DNA of 64,000 nucleotides from Achromobacter insolitus (GTDB lineage Bacteria; Pseudomonadota; Gammaproteobacteria; Burkholderiales; Burkholderiaceae_B): positions 682,001-746,000 of the forward strand of contig NZ_NJIF01000003.1 in the NCBI RefSeq assembly GCF_002209555.1, in the 5' to 3' direction. The translations under genes were made by a program, and so were the position numbers. Each line of letters begins with the position of its first letter. Position 1 is the first letter of the stretch. Positions 1-7,772 of this stretch are shown here, one piece after another. The notes below the pieces were generated by a model that saw only the letters and a list, made by a program, of their open reading frames with translations, ran no database searches and was not told where the DNA came from.

Positions 1-507
1 GGTCTTGACCTCAGGCATAAGCTTGAGCAGGTACAGCGCCGTCGCGACATTGTTCGACGGCGTGTAGTCGGACGTCCGGTACACATACTCGTACTTGGCC
101 TCCGTGTAGATCCGTTCGGTGCCGCAGTCCCAGAGCATTGTGGGCATTTTCAGTTGCTCAGCGACCGGCGCGACCGCCAGGCATATCGAGCTCGACAAGC
201 CGATGATCATCGCATCCACCTTGCCCGATTCGACCAGGCTGCGATATTCCACGACGACGTTATCCACCCCGTGGTTCTCGTCGATGAAAGTCAGCTCAAT
301 AGGCGCGCCCTTGATGCCGCCCGCGCTATTGATCTTTTCCACCTGCAGACGGGCGGCCTGCTGCGCAGGCACGCCAAATACGGCGCCCGCCCCCGACAGG
401 TAGGTGGACACACCAATACGTATGGGCTCAGTAGCGTGGGCCGGTTGCCACAAAGCGAAAACCGTACCCAGAACTGCTGAAAACAAGCCCTTGCCTATCA
501 ATTTCAT
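1..507 (-). CDS. Branched-chain amino-acid-type ABC transporter substrate-binding protein (3' part beyond window)
   Basis: The first 169 codons are visible; the rest lies left of position 1. The start ATG at 507 opens a signal peptide of about 25 residues ending in PAHA, followed by TEPIRIGVSTYLSGAG, the opening beta strand typical of type-I periplasmic binding proteins (LivK/Peripla_BP_6). The stretches VEKINSAGGIKGAPIEL and VDAMIIGLSSSICLAVAP also fit this fold. It would bind a solute in the periplasm and deliver it to a Liv-type permease; the ligand cannot be read from sequence. It is divergent from a TrmB-like regulator across an AT-rich 364-bp gap, which suggests that regulator controls it. 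Family is well supported, substrate unknown. Confidence 0.85.
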   Translation of the reverse strand, partial: MKLIGKGLFSAVLGTVFALWQPAHATEPIRIGVSTYLSGAGAVFGVPAQQAARLQVEKINSAGGIKGAPIELTFIDENHGVDNVVVEYRSLVESGKVDAMIIGLSSSICLAVAPVAEQLKMPTMLWDCGTERIYTEAKYEYVYRTSDYTPSNNVATALYLLKLMPEVKT

Positions 508-871
508 TGCTTCCCCTTGTTCGTATACACAAATTTCGTCTGTCGGCGCGCGCCCGCTCCTTGCGGTGCTGCTTCCCGGCGCAAGCAGGCCCAGCGAGCA
601 GGAAGTGTATTTTTAACGGTTTTTCCCGTCAATAAAATTGCCCTTTGGGTTAACCCTATGGATATTCTATCTATATATTTTTATTGGATTTTTTATAGAA
701 TACCCATACCAACCCAATCAATAAAACCATCAATTTCGCAATTTATGTCGGTTATTTCCGACATCAAAAAACGTGGACACTCCTGGCGTCGTTTGATACT
801 GTCTAGCCGCTTCACACATACCGCCAACGGGCCGCGCACCCGTCGGCCCAACGAAGGGAGACGCGTAAGGC
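508..871. promoter_or_regulatory. AT-rich divergent intergenic region between the binding protein and TrmB-like regulator
   Basis: No gene is visible in this 364-bp gap. Positions about 610-780 are strikingly AT-rich against the GC-rich surroundings and hold two palindromes: GGGTTAACCC at 647-656 and ATGTCGG-N6-CCGACAT at 745-764. Runs such as TATATATTTTTATT at 672-685 could supply -10 elements. The region probably contains both divergent promoters and operators; no transcription start is proven. Confidence 0.55.
745..764. promoter_or_regulatory. Candidate operator, 7-6-7 inverted repeat
   Basis: ATGTCGG (745-751) and CCGACAT (758-764) form a perfect 7-bp inverted repeat with a 6-nt spacer. 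It lies 108 bp upstream of the TrmB-like gene and inside the divergent promoter region. The arrangement fits a dimeric winged-helix regulator site; the neighbouring regulator is the obvious candidate, by inference only. Confidence 0.45.
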
Positions 872-1609
872 ATGGATCTGGAAGAGAAGCTCGGGCGGCT
901 AGGTATTAGTGGCAATCTCTACCGGGTGTACAGGGCCGCCATTGAGCTGGGCGACGTGCCGGTATCCGAACTGGCTGCGAGCGCCGGCCTGGCGCGCACG
1001 ACGACCTACGATGCCGTGCTGAGGCTGGAGGAGGAAGGCTTGCTGAGGATCGAGGGCGCCGACCGAAAACGCCACGTGGTGGCACACGATCCCTCCGTAC
1101 TACTCGAGTACGTGGCTGCCAGGCGGGTCATGGTCACGGAAATGATGCCGGAACTCCGGTCCATGTATAACCAGGCCAAAGGCAAGCCCAAGACCCGCTT
1201 CTACGAAGGCGCAGAGGGCATCCGCACAGTGCTGTGGGACAGCCTGAATGCATCTGTTTCCCTGCGAGCCACTTTCTCGATGTCCGAACTGCGTGAAGTA
1301 CCGGGCCTGGAAGAGATCAATCGCTACCGCGACGCGCGCATCGCCAAGGGCATCAGCATGCGCGTGATCCGTTCCCGTAGCCGCGATACCGACGACATCT
1401 GGCCTGCCAGTGAGTCCGAACTGCGCGAATTGCGATGGGCACCGGCCGACACCAGCGTGGCGATGACTACGCTGATCTACGGCAATTGCGTCGCGATGAT
1501 TTCGTCCAAGCGCGAAAACTATGGCCTCATCATCGAAAGCAAAGAATATGCGCAGCACCAGGGCATGCTTTTCGATGCCTTCTGGGCATCGTGCCTGCCT
1601 GCGGCATGA
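872..1609 (+). CDS. TrmB-like winged-helix transcriptional regulator
   Basis: A 245-residue protein. Residues about 1-85 form a winged helix (VPVSELAASAGLARTTTYD, then the wing EEEGLLRIEG), as in the TrmB sugar-sensing family and related archaeal-type regulators. The rest resembles the C-terminal part of TrmB proteins (RFYEGAEGIRTVLWD), a segment linked to effector sensing in that family. ATG at 872 follows GAAGGGAG at 853-860 and TAAGG at 866-870. It is divergent from an ABC binding protein and probably regulates it. Effector unknown; the family call rests on motif pattern. Confidence 0.7.
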   Translation: MDLEEKLGRLGISGNLYRVYRAAIELGDVPVSELAASAGLARTTTYDAVLRLEEEGLLRIEGADRKRHVVAHDPSVLLEYVAARRVMVTEMMPELRSMYNQAKGKPKTRFYEGAEGIRTVLWDSLNASVSLRATFSMSELREVPGLEEINRYRDARIAKGISMRVIRSRSRDTDDIWPASESELRELRWAPADTSVAMTTLIYGNCVAMISSKRENYGLIIESKEYAQHQGMLFDAFWASCLPAA

Positions 1610-1675
1610 ATGCGATGAATCGGCCCGCCCTCCTGCCTGGCTGACAACCCCCGCGCTACCGACCCCTTACCTGGC

Positions 1676-2584
1676 ATGAGCGATCAACACGTTGAGACCC
1701 GCACGCTCCGGTACTTTGTGGCCGTGGTCGAATGCCTGCACTTCTCCAAGGCGGCAGATCGGCTGGACGTCTCCCAATCGGTTCTGAGCGTAGCGATCCA
1801 GAAGCTGGAGTCTCAGCTGGGCATCAAGCTTCTCCATCGAAACAAGAGACAGCCTGTCACTCTGACCGACGCGGGTAGAGCGTTTCATGCTCACGCGGTC
1901 ATCGCCCTCCAGCACATCGACCAGGCCGTTCAGATAGGTCTGCTCGCTGCGCGGGGCCTCGTTGGCGTGGTGAAAGCGGGCTTTGTTGCCTCGGCCGTCA
2001 CCAGTGGAGCCCTGCCCGGGCTGTTAAGAGCATTCAGATCGGAGCATCCCGCCGTTCAGTTGGAGATTGCCCCTATGGACACGCCCACGCAGCTGGAAGG
2101 CCTGAAGAATGGCGTCATTGATATCGGCGTGATCAGGGCCCGCCGGGAGTATCCTCCGGGAGTGAACGCCATTGTCATGCATGTCGAACATCTCGCCGTC
2201 GCAATGGCCGACAATCACATTCTGTGTTTGAAGGATGAGCTAGTGCCCCAGGATCTGGCGGGCGAATCCTTCATCATCCCGCAGTTTGACGAGCAGGAGG
2301 GTTTCTCGGAAATCCTGGAGGATCTCGCCCGCCAGGGCGGCTTTCCCGACAAGCCCTACCAGCGCGTCAAAGACTTCATGTCCGCGGTCACATTGGCAGC
2401 AGCAGGCTACGGCGTCGTTCTCGCCCCGGATTCCATCCTTAGCCTGTCGCCGCCTGGAATCACGTATCGTCGCATTACCCGCTTTGACCGCGACGTAAAA
2501 CTTGCCTTGGCCTTCCGTACGCGGGGCAACTCGCCGGCGGTAGAAGCATTGATCGAAAAGGTTAATAAACGAATCCATGAGTAG
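1676..2584 (+). CDS. LysR-family transcriptional regulator
   Basis: A 302-residue protein of normal LysR length. The N-terminal helix-turn-helix (LRYFVAVVECLHFSKAADRL, then VSQSVLSVAIQKLESQLG) is followed by KLLHRNKR and the usual LysR substrate-binding fold, with a hydrophobic run at KAGFVASAVTSGALPGLLRA and DIGVIRARR. It starts 66 bp after the TrmB-like gene. Its stop overlaps the start of the next gene by 8 nt (ATGAGTAG), so the two are likely co-translated. Target genes are not evident: no divergent structural gene is adjacent. LysR identity is sure. Confidence 0.93.
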   Translation: MSDQHVETRTLRYFVAVVECLHFSKAADRLDVSQSVLSVAIQKLESQLGIKLLHRNKRQPVTLTDAGRAFHAHAVIALQHIDQAVQIGLLAARGLVGVVKAGFVASAVTSGALPGLLRAFRSEHPAVQLEIAPMDTPTQLEGLKNGVIDIGVIRARREYPPGVNAIVMHVEHLAVAMADNHILCLKDELVPQDLAGESFIIPQFDEQEGFSEILEDLARQGGFPDKPYQRVKDFMSAVTLAAAGYGVVLAPDSILSLSPPGITYRRITRFDRDVKLALAFRTRGNSPAVEALIEKVNKRIHE

Positions 2585-3092
2585 TACAGCAGTGAACGAC
2601 ACCCCCACACCGGATATTGAAGCCGCCGAAGACCAGAAAGAGCAGCGGCCCACGCTTTGGCGCGATGACGGCTGGACCGCCCGGATCATCAAGAACGAGG
2701 AAGACGACGGCTGGGCCGTGGAAATGACCATGGACGGAGAGGCCGAGCCGGCCCTGGTCGGCCCCTGGACCATGGGGCGCGACAAAAAAAAACCCAAGCC
2801 GCTCGACTCGCCCGCCTTCATCACCCTCGTCAAGACGGCCAAGGAAGTCCTGCGCCGTCACGAGCAGCAATTGCACGCAACGCTGCATAAAAGCGTAAGA
2901 ATCGACGCCGCCGCCGGCCGCCTGACCATCAAGCTGGATATCGTTCCCGATGAAGACGAACCGTATGCCGTGTTGAGCGCCTACGACGAATCCGGCGAAC
3001 TACTGGCCCAAACCCAGGTTGCGCCGAACTACAAGCTGAACGTGCAGCGTGCCTCGGAGTGGGCGCAGGGCGGCTTCGGCAAGCACGGCTGA
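2577..3092 (+). CDS. Conserved-type protein of unknown function, acidic N-terminus
   Basis: A 171-residue soluble protein that I do not recognise. The N-terminal third is acidic (DTPTPDIEAAEDQKEQ) and then rich in Trp/Asp (WRDDGWTARII, EDDGWAVEMTMD). A helical, basic middle (TAKEVLRRHEQQLHATLHKS) and a beta-rich C-terminus (RLTIKLDIVPDEDEPYAVLSA) follow. There is no signal peptide or membrane segment. Its start overlaps the LysR stop by 8 nt, so it is probably translationally coupled. A run of nine A at 2784-2792 lies inside the frame and could allow slippage. Real-gene status is supported by length, coupling and codon use. Confidence 0.7.
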   Translation: MSSTAVNDTPTPDIEAAEDQKEQRPTLWRDDGWTARIIKNEEDDGWAVEMTMDGEAEPALVGPWTMGRDKKKPKPLDSPAFITLVKTAKEVLRRHEQQLHATLHKSVRIDAAAGRLTIKLDIVPDEDEPYAVLSAYDESGELLAQTQVAPNYKLNVQRASEWAQGGFGKHG

Positions 3093-3119
3093 AACTGCCG
3101 CAACCGGGAAAGCCCCCCT

Positions 3120-3150
3120 CCCGGCCATGCGCCCCGGAGGCGCTGCCGGG
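3120..3150. terminator. Nested hairpin between convergent genes (possible terminator)
   Basis: CCCGGC (3120-3125) pairs with GCCGGG (3145-3150), and inside it GCGCC (3129-3133) pairs with GGCGC (3139-3143). It lies between the stops of the 171-residue protein and dps. There is no U-tract on either side, so if it terminates it is not a classical intrinsic terminator. Confidence 0.35.
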
Positions 3151-3167
3151 AGCGAGGGCGCGCCTCG

Positions 3168-3719
3168 TCAATGGCCCGTCGAGTCCCCTTCCCGGCTGGC
3201 TTCGAACAGGAACCAAGTACGCCGTTCGGTCTCATCTATCCAGTTCTCGATCAAGCTGGAGCTGGCGATATCGCGATGCTCGTCCGTAACGTTGTGCGCC
3301 TCGCGCAGCGCTGCCGCCAGGACCTTGTTGTCTTCGCGCAGCTCGGCCAGCATGTCCAGCGGCTGTACGTAATCCGCATCGTTGTCCGAGATGCGCTGCG
3401 AGCGCGCGATATGTCCGATGGACCGCAGGGTGGTGCCGCCGATCTTGCGGATGCGTTCGGCGATGGGGTCCGTCATGGCGAAAAGCTGGTCGCTCTGCTC
3501 GTCCAATAGCAGGTGATAGTCGCGGAAATGGGGCCCGCTGACGTGCCAATGGAAGTTCTTGGTCTTGAGATACAGCGCGAACACGTCGGCCAGTATCTGG
3601 TTCAGGGCGGCGGAGATATCCCGCGTGGCTGCTGCCGCCAGGTCAGTCGGCGTAGCCAGCGGACGCTTGCGCCGCTCTTTCAGGGATTTGGTGGTCTTCT
3701 CATCCAGTTTCTTGGCCAT
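3168..3719 (-). CDS. dps: Dps-family DNA-binding ferritin-like protein
   Basis: A 183-residue Dps protein. Dps dodecamers oxidise and store iron with hydrogen peroxide and bind DNA in starvation or oxidative stress. The inter-subunit ferroxidase ligands are visible: FHWHVSGPHFRDYHLLLDEQ carries the conserved His, His, Asp and Glu pattern. The Lys/Arg-rich N-terminus (MAKKLDEKTTKSLKERRKR) matches the flexible DNA-binding tail of many Dps. I chose ATG 3719 because AGGAG lies 9 nt upstream; an in-frame TTG at 3728 would overlap that spacing. It is convergent with the unknown 171-residue gene. Certain family. Confidence 0.95.
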   Translation of the reverse strand: MAKKLDEKTTKSLKERRKRPLATPTDLAAAATRDISAALNQILADVFALYLKTKNFHWHVSGPHFRDYHLLLDEQSDQLFAMTDPIAERIRKIGGTTLRSIGHIARSQRISDNDADYVQPLDMLAELREDNKVLAAALREAHNVTDEHRDIASSSLIENWIDETERRTWFLFEASREGDSTGH

Positions 3720-3910
3720 GGGTCGCAACTCCTAGGAATGATGGTGAAAACGCACGCGCGGCGCGAGGGAGCAAGCGCCGCGACTGCCTTAGCGTAAATC
3801 CGCCCGTGCGTTTTTGCCAATGTCCTGGATCAAGACCACACCAGTCCTGAAATCCCGCCCGGCTAGGAGTATGCTACGCCGCGTCCATTCAGCCGGATCC
3901 ATTCATCGCT

Positions 3911-5086
3911 ATGCGCGGCAATCCCGATCCCAGGCAAGGCGCCCTCGCCCTGCACGGGTTTTACTTCCTGTACTACGGCCTGCAGGGAGTCAGCATTCCT
4001 TTTCTTCCCCTGTGGTTCGCCAGCCGCGGTCTGGATCCCGCCCTGATCGGCCTGATCGTCGCCACGTCCTTCCTGCCCAAGATCCTGTCCACGCCGGTGG
4101 TCGCGCACCTGGCCGATCAGACCGGCCGCGCGCATGCGCTGATCGCCGGCGCGCTGGCGGCCTCGCTCGCGCTGTTCGTTTGCTACCCGTTCAGCACCGC
4201 ACCCGCCTGGCTGCTGGCCATTACCCTGCTGCTCAACGCCGTCTTCCCGGCGGTGCTGCCGCTGATGGACCGCATGGCCATCGCCAGCGGGCGCGGCCAG
4301 GGCAGCTCCTATACCGTCATGCGCGCCTGCGGATCTCTGGGATTCGCCGTGGTGACCGTGGCCGGCGGCTACCTGATCAAAACGTTCGACGCCGACTGGG
4401 TGATGTGGCTGTCGATTCTCCTCATCGTCGCATGTCTGGCCTGCGTGCGGCTCTTGCCCCGGGCTGCGCGCCCCGCAGCCGGTGAAGCTGCGGCGCTGGC
4501 GGTGCGCCTGCCCATGTTGGAAGTCCTGCGCGACCGTCCGCTGCTGTTGTGCATCGCCGCAGCCTCGCTGGTGCAGGCCAGCAATGGCTTTCTCTATTCC
4601 TATTCCACGCTGTACTGGACCGCCAGCGGCTTGTCCACCGCGCTGATTTCCCTGCTTTGGGTCGTGGGCGTCGCAAGCGAAGTCCTGTTCTTTTTCCTGG
4701 CGCCCCGCATCCTGGCCCGCACGGGCGCCCAGTGGCTGATCCTGACGTCGGCCGTCATGACCGCGATCCGCTGGGCGGGCTTGTCCGCCACCACCGATCC
4801 GACCCTGATCGCCGCCCTGCAGCTGTTGCAGTGCTTCACCCTGGCCGGCAACAACGCCGCCATCATGTGGTACATCACGCGCCACGTGCCCGCCGCGATC
4901 AAGACATCGGCCATCGCCCTTTACGCCTTGTTGTCGGGCGGGGTCTTCATGTTTGCCAGTATCCAGCTGGGTGGCGCGCTGTATCGCAGCCATGCGCCGG
5001 GCGGGTTCCTGGCCATGTCGCTTTGCGCCATCGGGGCGGTTCCCCTGCTGGTCTACGCCGAGAAGCAGCGCAAAAGGGCCGGCTGA
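3911..5086 (+). CDS. MFS transporter, 3-phenylpropionate-permease (HcaT/PPP)-like
   Basis: A 391-residue membrane protein with about 12 hydrophobic helices. The N-terminal stretch FYFLYYGLQGVSIPFLPLWF followed by ASRGLDPALIGLI is characteristic of the MFS_1-like branch that includes HcaT (phenylpropionate) and LacY-related carriers. DQTGRAHALIAG matches the loop 2-3 MFS motif region. It would be an inner-membrane, proton-coupled importer; the substrate is not determined. No strong Shine-Dalgarno is seen before ATG 3911. It stands alone, divergent from dps and ending at a bidirectional terminator shared with ybdD. Confidence 0.82.
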   Translation: MRGNPDPRQGALALHGFYFLYYGLQGVSIPFLPLWFASRGLDPALIGLIVATSFLPKILSTPVVAHLADQTGRAHALIAGALAASLALFVCYPFSTAPAWLLAITLLLNAVFPAVLPLMDRMAIASGRGQGSSYTVMRACGSLGFAVVTVAGGYLIKTFDADWVMWLSILLIVACLACVRLLPRAARPAAGEAAALAVRLPMLEVLRDRPLLLCIAAASLVQASNGFLYSYSTLYWTASGLSTALISLLWVVGVASEVLFFFLAPRILARTGAQWLILTSAVMTAIRWAGLSATTDPTLIAALQLLQCFTLAGNNAAIMWYITRHVPAAIKTSAIALYALLSGGVFMFASIQLGGALYRSHAPGGFLAMSLCAIGAVPLLVYAEKQRKRAG

Positions 5087-5116
5087 CCGCGGCGCCCTAA
5101 GCACGCCTGACGAAAA

Positions 5117-5140
5117 AAAGGCCTCGCAAGCGAGGCCTTT
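5117..5140. terminator. Bidirectional intrinsic terminator
   Basis: AAAGGCCTCGC (5117-5127) and GCGAGGCCTTT (5130-5140) form an 11-bp perfect stem with a two-base centre, flanked by an A-run on the left and T's on the right. It serves both the rightward MFS gene and the leftward cstA-ybdD pair, whose stop is 4 bp away. Confidence 0.85.
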
Positions 5141-5143
5141 CCA

Positions 5144-5356
5144 TCAGCAGCAGCCGATCCGTTTCTTTCCGCCGTAGCGCGCGTCCTGGCGCTCGCGGAA
5201 GAATGCTTCGTAAGTCATCGGCTCCTGGTCAGGGTGCGTGCGCCGCATGTGCGCCACATATGTTTCGTAGTCCGGCACGCCGACCATCAGCCGGAGCGTC
5301 TGCCCCAGGTAGCGGCCGGCGGCGCCGGCCGCGGAACTCATGTTGGAAAACAGCAT
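5144..5356 (-). CDS. YbdD/YjiX-family small protein
   Basis: A 70-residue protein of the YbdD/YjiX family, whose members regularly follow CstA/BtsT transporters in proteobacteria. Family marks are VGVPDYETYVAHMRRTHPDQ, then PMTYEAFFRERQDARYGG, and the Cys-containing end RIGCC. The biochemical role is not established; association with the transporter is the main clue. It starts 19 bp after the cstA stop and ends at a terminator, so it is surely co-transcribed with cstA. Confidence 0.9.
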   Translation of the reverse strand: MLFSNMSSAAGAAGRYLGQTLRLMVGVPDYETYVAHMRRTHPDQEPMTYEAFFRERQDARYGGKKRIGCC

Positions 5357-5375
5357 GCGTCGTCTCCCTTTCCCG

Positions 5376-7457
5376 TCAGTCCGCGCCGGCGGCGGCCGGC
5401 AGCGTCTCGTACGGCATTTCGCGCGCGGTGGGCTTGTTTTCGTTGCGCGCGCGTTGCACCGAACGCAGGCCGAACACCACGATGCTCACCACCACGAAGA
5501 TGAAGATCGCGCAAAGACCGGCGTTGATGTAGTCGTTGAACACCACGCGCGACATTTCGCCCAGGGACTTGGCCGGAGCCAGGACCTTGCCTTCGGCGAT
5601 GGCCGCGTTGTACTTGTCGGCATGCGCCAGGAAGCTGACGCGGGGGTCGGCGTGGAACAGCTTCTGCCAGCCGGCCGTCAGCGTGCAAGCCAGCAGCCAC
5701 AGGGTCGGCAGCACCGTCACCCAGGCGTAGCGGTCGCGCTTCATCTTGAACAGCACTACCGTGCCCAGGGTCAGCGCGATCGCAGCCAGCATCTGGTTGG
5801 CGATGCCGAACAGCGGCCACAGCGTGTTGATGCCTCCAAGCGGATCCACCACGCCCTGGTACAGGAAGTAGCCCCATGCCGCCACGCACAAGCCGGTGGC
5901 GATCAGGTTGGCGGGCAAGGAGTCCGTGCGCTTGAGCGACGGGGCGAAGGTGCCCAGCAGGTCTTGCAGCATGAAGCGGCCCGCCCGGGTGCCGGCGTCG
6001 ACAGCGGTCAGGATGAAGAGCGCTTCGAACAGGATGGCGAAGTGGTACCAGAAGGCCATCATGCCCGGGCCGCCGATGGCCTGGTGCAGGATGTGGGCCA
6101 TGCCCACGGCCAGCGTGGGTGCGCCGCCCGCACGGGAGATGATGGTACTTTCGCCCACGTCCTTGGCGGTCTGGACCAGATCGGCCGGCGTCACCACAAA
6201 GCCCCAGCTGGATACGACCTGGGCAACCTGGTCGGGCGTCGTGCCGATCACGGCAGCCGGGCTGTTCATGGCGTAGTAGATGCCCGGCTCGATCACGCAA
6301 GCCGCCACCAGCGCCATGATGGCCACGAAGGATTCCATCAGCATGCCGCCATAACCGATATAGCGAGCCTGGGTTTCGTTCTCGATCAGCTTGGGCGTCG
6401 TGCCCGAGGAGATCAGTGCATGGAAGCCCGACACCGCGCCGCAGGCAATGGTGATGAAAAGGAACGGGAACAGATTGCCCGACCACACCGGGCCGGAGCC
6501 GTCGACGAACTGCGTCAGCGCGGGCATCTTCAGCTCGGGCGCGACCACGACGATACCGATGGCCAGGCCCACGATGGTGCCGATCTTCAGGAAGGTCGAC
6601 AGGTAGTCGCGCGGGGCCAGCAACAGCCATACCGGCAATACCGAGGCAATGAAGCCGTAGATGATCAGGATCCAGGTCAGGCCCTTGCCGTCGAAGTCGA
6701 ACATGGGACCGATCACGGGGTGCGCAGCCACGTCCTGGCCGAACGTGATGGCGGCCATCAGGCCGACGAAGCCGATGATGGACACTTCGCCAATCTTGCC
6801 CGGACGGATATAGCGCAAGTACACGCCCATGAACAATGCAATGGGAATGGTCGCGGCAACCGTAAACGTGCCCCAGGGCGAATGCGTCAGGGCCTTGACG
6901 ACGATCAGCGCCAGCACGGCCAGGATAATGACCATGATCATGAAGGCGCCGAACAGCGCGATCACGCCAGGGATCTTGCCCAATTCGGACTTGACCAGAT
7001 CACCCAGCGAACGGCCATCGCGGCGGGTCGAGATGAAGAGGATGGTGAAATCCTGCACGGCGCCAGCAAACACCACGCCGGCCAGGATCCACAGCATGCC
7101 CGGCAGATAGCCCATCTGCGCGGCCAGCACCGGGCCCACCAGGGGGCCGGCGCCTGCAATGGCGGCGAAGTGGTGGCCGAACAGCACGTGTTTGTTGGTG
7201 GGCACGTAGTCCAGGCCGTCATTGTGCTTCCATGCCGGCGTCATGCGCGTCGGATCCAGCTGGAAGACGTTCTTGGCAATGAAGCGGCTGTAATAACGGT
7301 ATGCGATCAAGTACACGCATACGGCGGCGATAACCACCCATAGCGCATTGATGGTCTCCCCTCTGGCCAGCGCCACGGTACCCAGCGCGAACGCGCCCAG
7401 TACCGCAACCGCCAGCCAGACCAGGTGTTGACCCAGTCCCTTACTGCTGGTTTGCAT
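5376..7457 (-). CDS. cstA: CstA-family carbon starvation protein / pyruvate-peptide transporter
   Basis: A 693-residue polytopic inner-membrane protein, full length for CstA. It shows the CstA core (YYSRFIAKNVFQLDPTRMTP, FGHHFAAIAGAGPLVGPVLA, FHALISSGTTPKLIENETQA). CstA-type carriers take up pyruvate and in E. coli also peptides, and are induced on carbon limitation. ATG 7457 follows GAGGAG with 7 nt spacing. It is co-transcribed with ybdD. Upstream, divergently, sits a Cache-type sensor kinase and response regulator. Regulated carbon-starvation uptake is the parsimonious reading; substrate preference is not decidable from sequence. Confidence 0.95.
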   Translation of the reverse strand: MQTSSKGLGQHLVWLAVAVLGAFALGTVALARGETINALWVVIAAVCVYLIAYRYYSRFIAKNVFQLDPTRMTPAWKHNDGLDYVPTNKHVLFGHHFAAIAGAGPLVGPVLAAQMGYLPGMLWILAGVVFAGAVQDFTILFISTRRDGRSLGDLVKSELGKIPGVIALFGAFMIMVIILAVLALIVVKALTHSPWGTFTVAATIPIALFMGVYLRYIRPGKIGEVSIIGFVGLMAAITFGQDVAAHPVIGPMFDFDGKGLTWILIIYGFIASVLPVWLLLAPRDYLSTFLKIGTIVGLAIGIVVVAPELKMPALTQFVDGSGPVWSGNLFPFLFITIACGAVSGFHALISSGTTPKLIENETQARYIGYGGMLMESFVAIMALVAACVIEPGIYYAMNSPAAVIGTTPDQVAQVVSSWGFVVTPADLVQTAKDVGESTIISRAGGAPTLAVGMAHILHQAIGGPGMMAFWYHFAILFEALFILTAVDAGTRAGRFMLQDLLGTFAPSLKRTDSLPANLIATGLCVAAWGYFLYQGVVDPLGGINTLWPLFGIANQMLAAIALTLGTVVLFKMKRDRYAWVTVLPTLWLLACTLTAGWQKLFHADPRVSFLAHADKYNAAIAEGKVLAPAKSLGEMSRVVFNDYINAGLCAIFIFVVVSIVVFGLRSVQRARNENKPTAREMPYETLPAAAGAD

Positions 7458-7772
7458 AAGTGCTCCTCTAGCCTCCCGCCATGCTTTTGGCGTGAAACGC
7501 TTTTATCGTCCCGCGGAAGGCAGACTCATTGTTGTGGGGTGGCAGACGCGCGCGCGTCCACGCAGCGCCGTGTCGACGCGGACGCTAGTATTTCGTTTTG
7601 ACCACGCAGCAACAAGCGCGAAACTACGCAAGTCCACTACGTGTTACTACGCAATGCGCCGCAGCATGATTTGCCGGAAATCGTAAAATCGGCGCTGAAA
7701 TTTCCCTGTTCCGACTACGGCAGCTCATTTGCTGCAATGCAATATTCGCGTTCGCGCTGATACAAATCCTCC
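7458..7772. promoter_or_regulatory. Divergent control region of cstA and the two-component genes, with four ACTACG repeats
   Basis: This 315-bp gap holds no gene. The hexamer ACTACG occurs at 7623-7628, 7636-7641, 7646-7651 and 7714-7719, all in the same orientation. The first three begin 13 and 10 bp apart, near one helical turn. Such clustered direct repeats fit a NarL-type response-regulator array controlling cstA and/or the kinase operon. A short GCAGC-N6-GCTGC inverted repeat lies at 7720-7735. Confidence 0.45.

Noticed and set aside
5340-7343. Plus-strand open frame of 667 codons across the cstA region
   Set aside because: It is antisense to the unmistakable CstA frame; composition is His/Gln/Arg-rich as expected for a shadow in GC-rich DNA.
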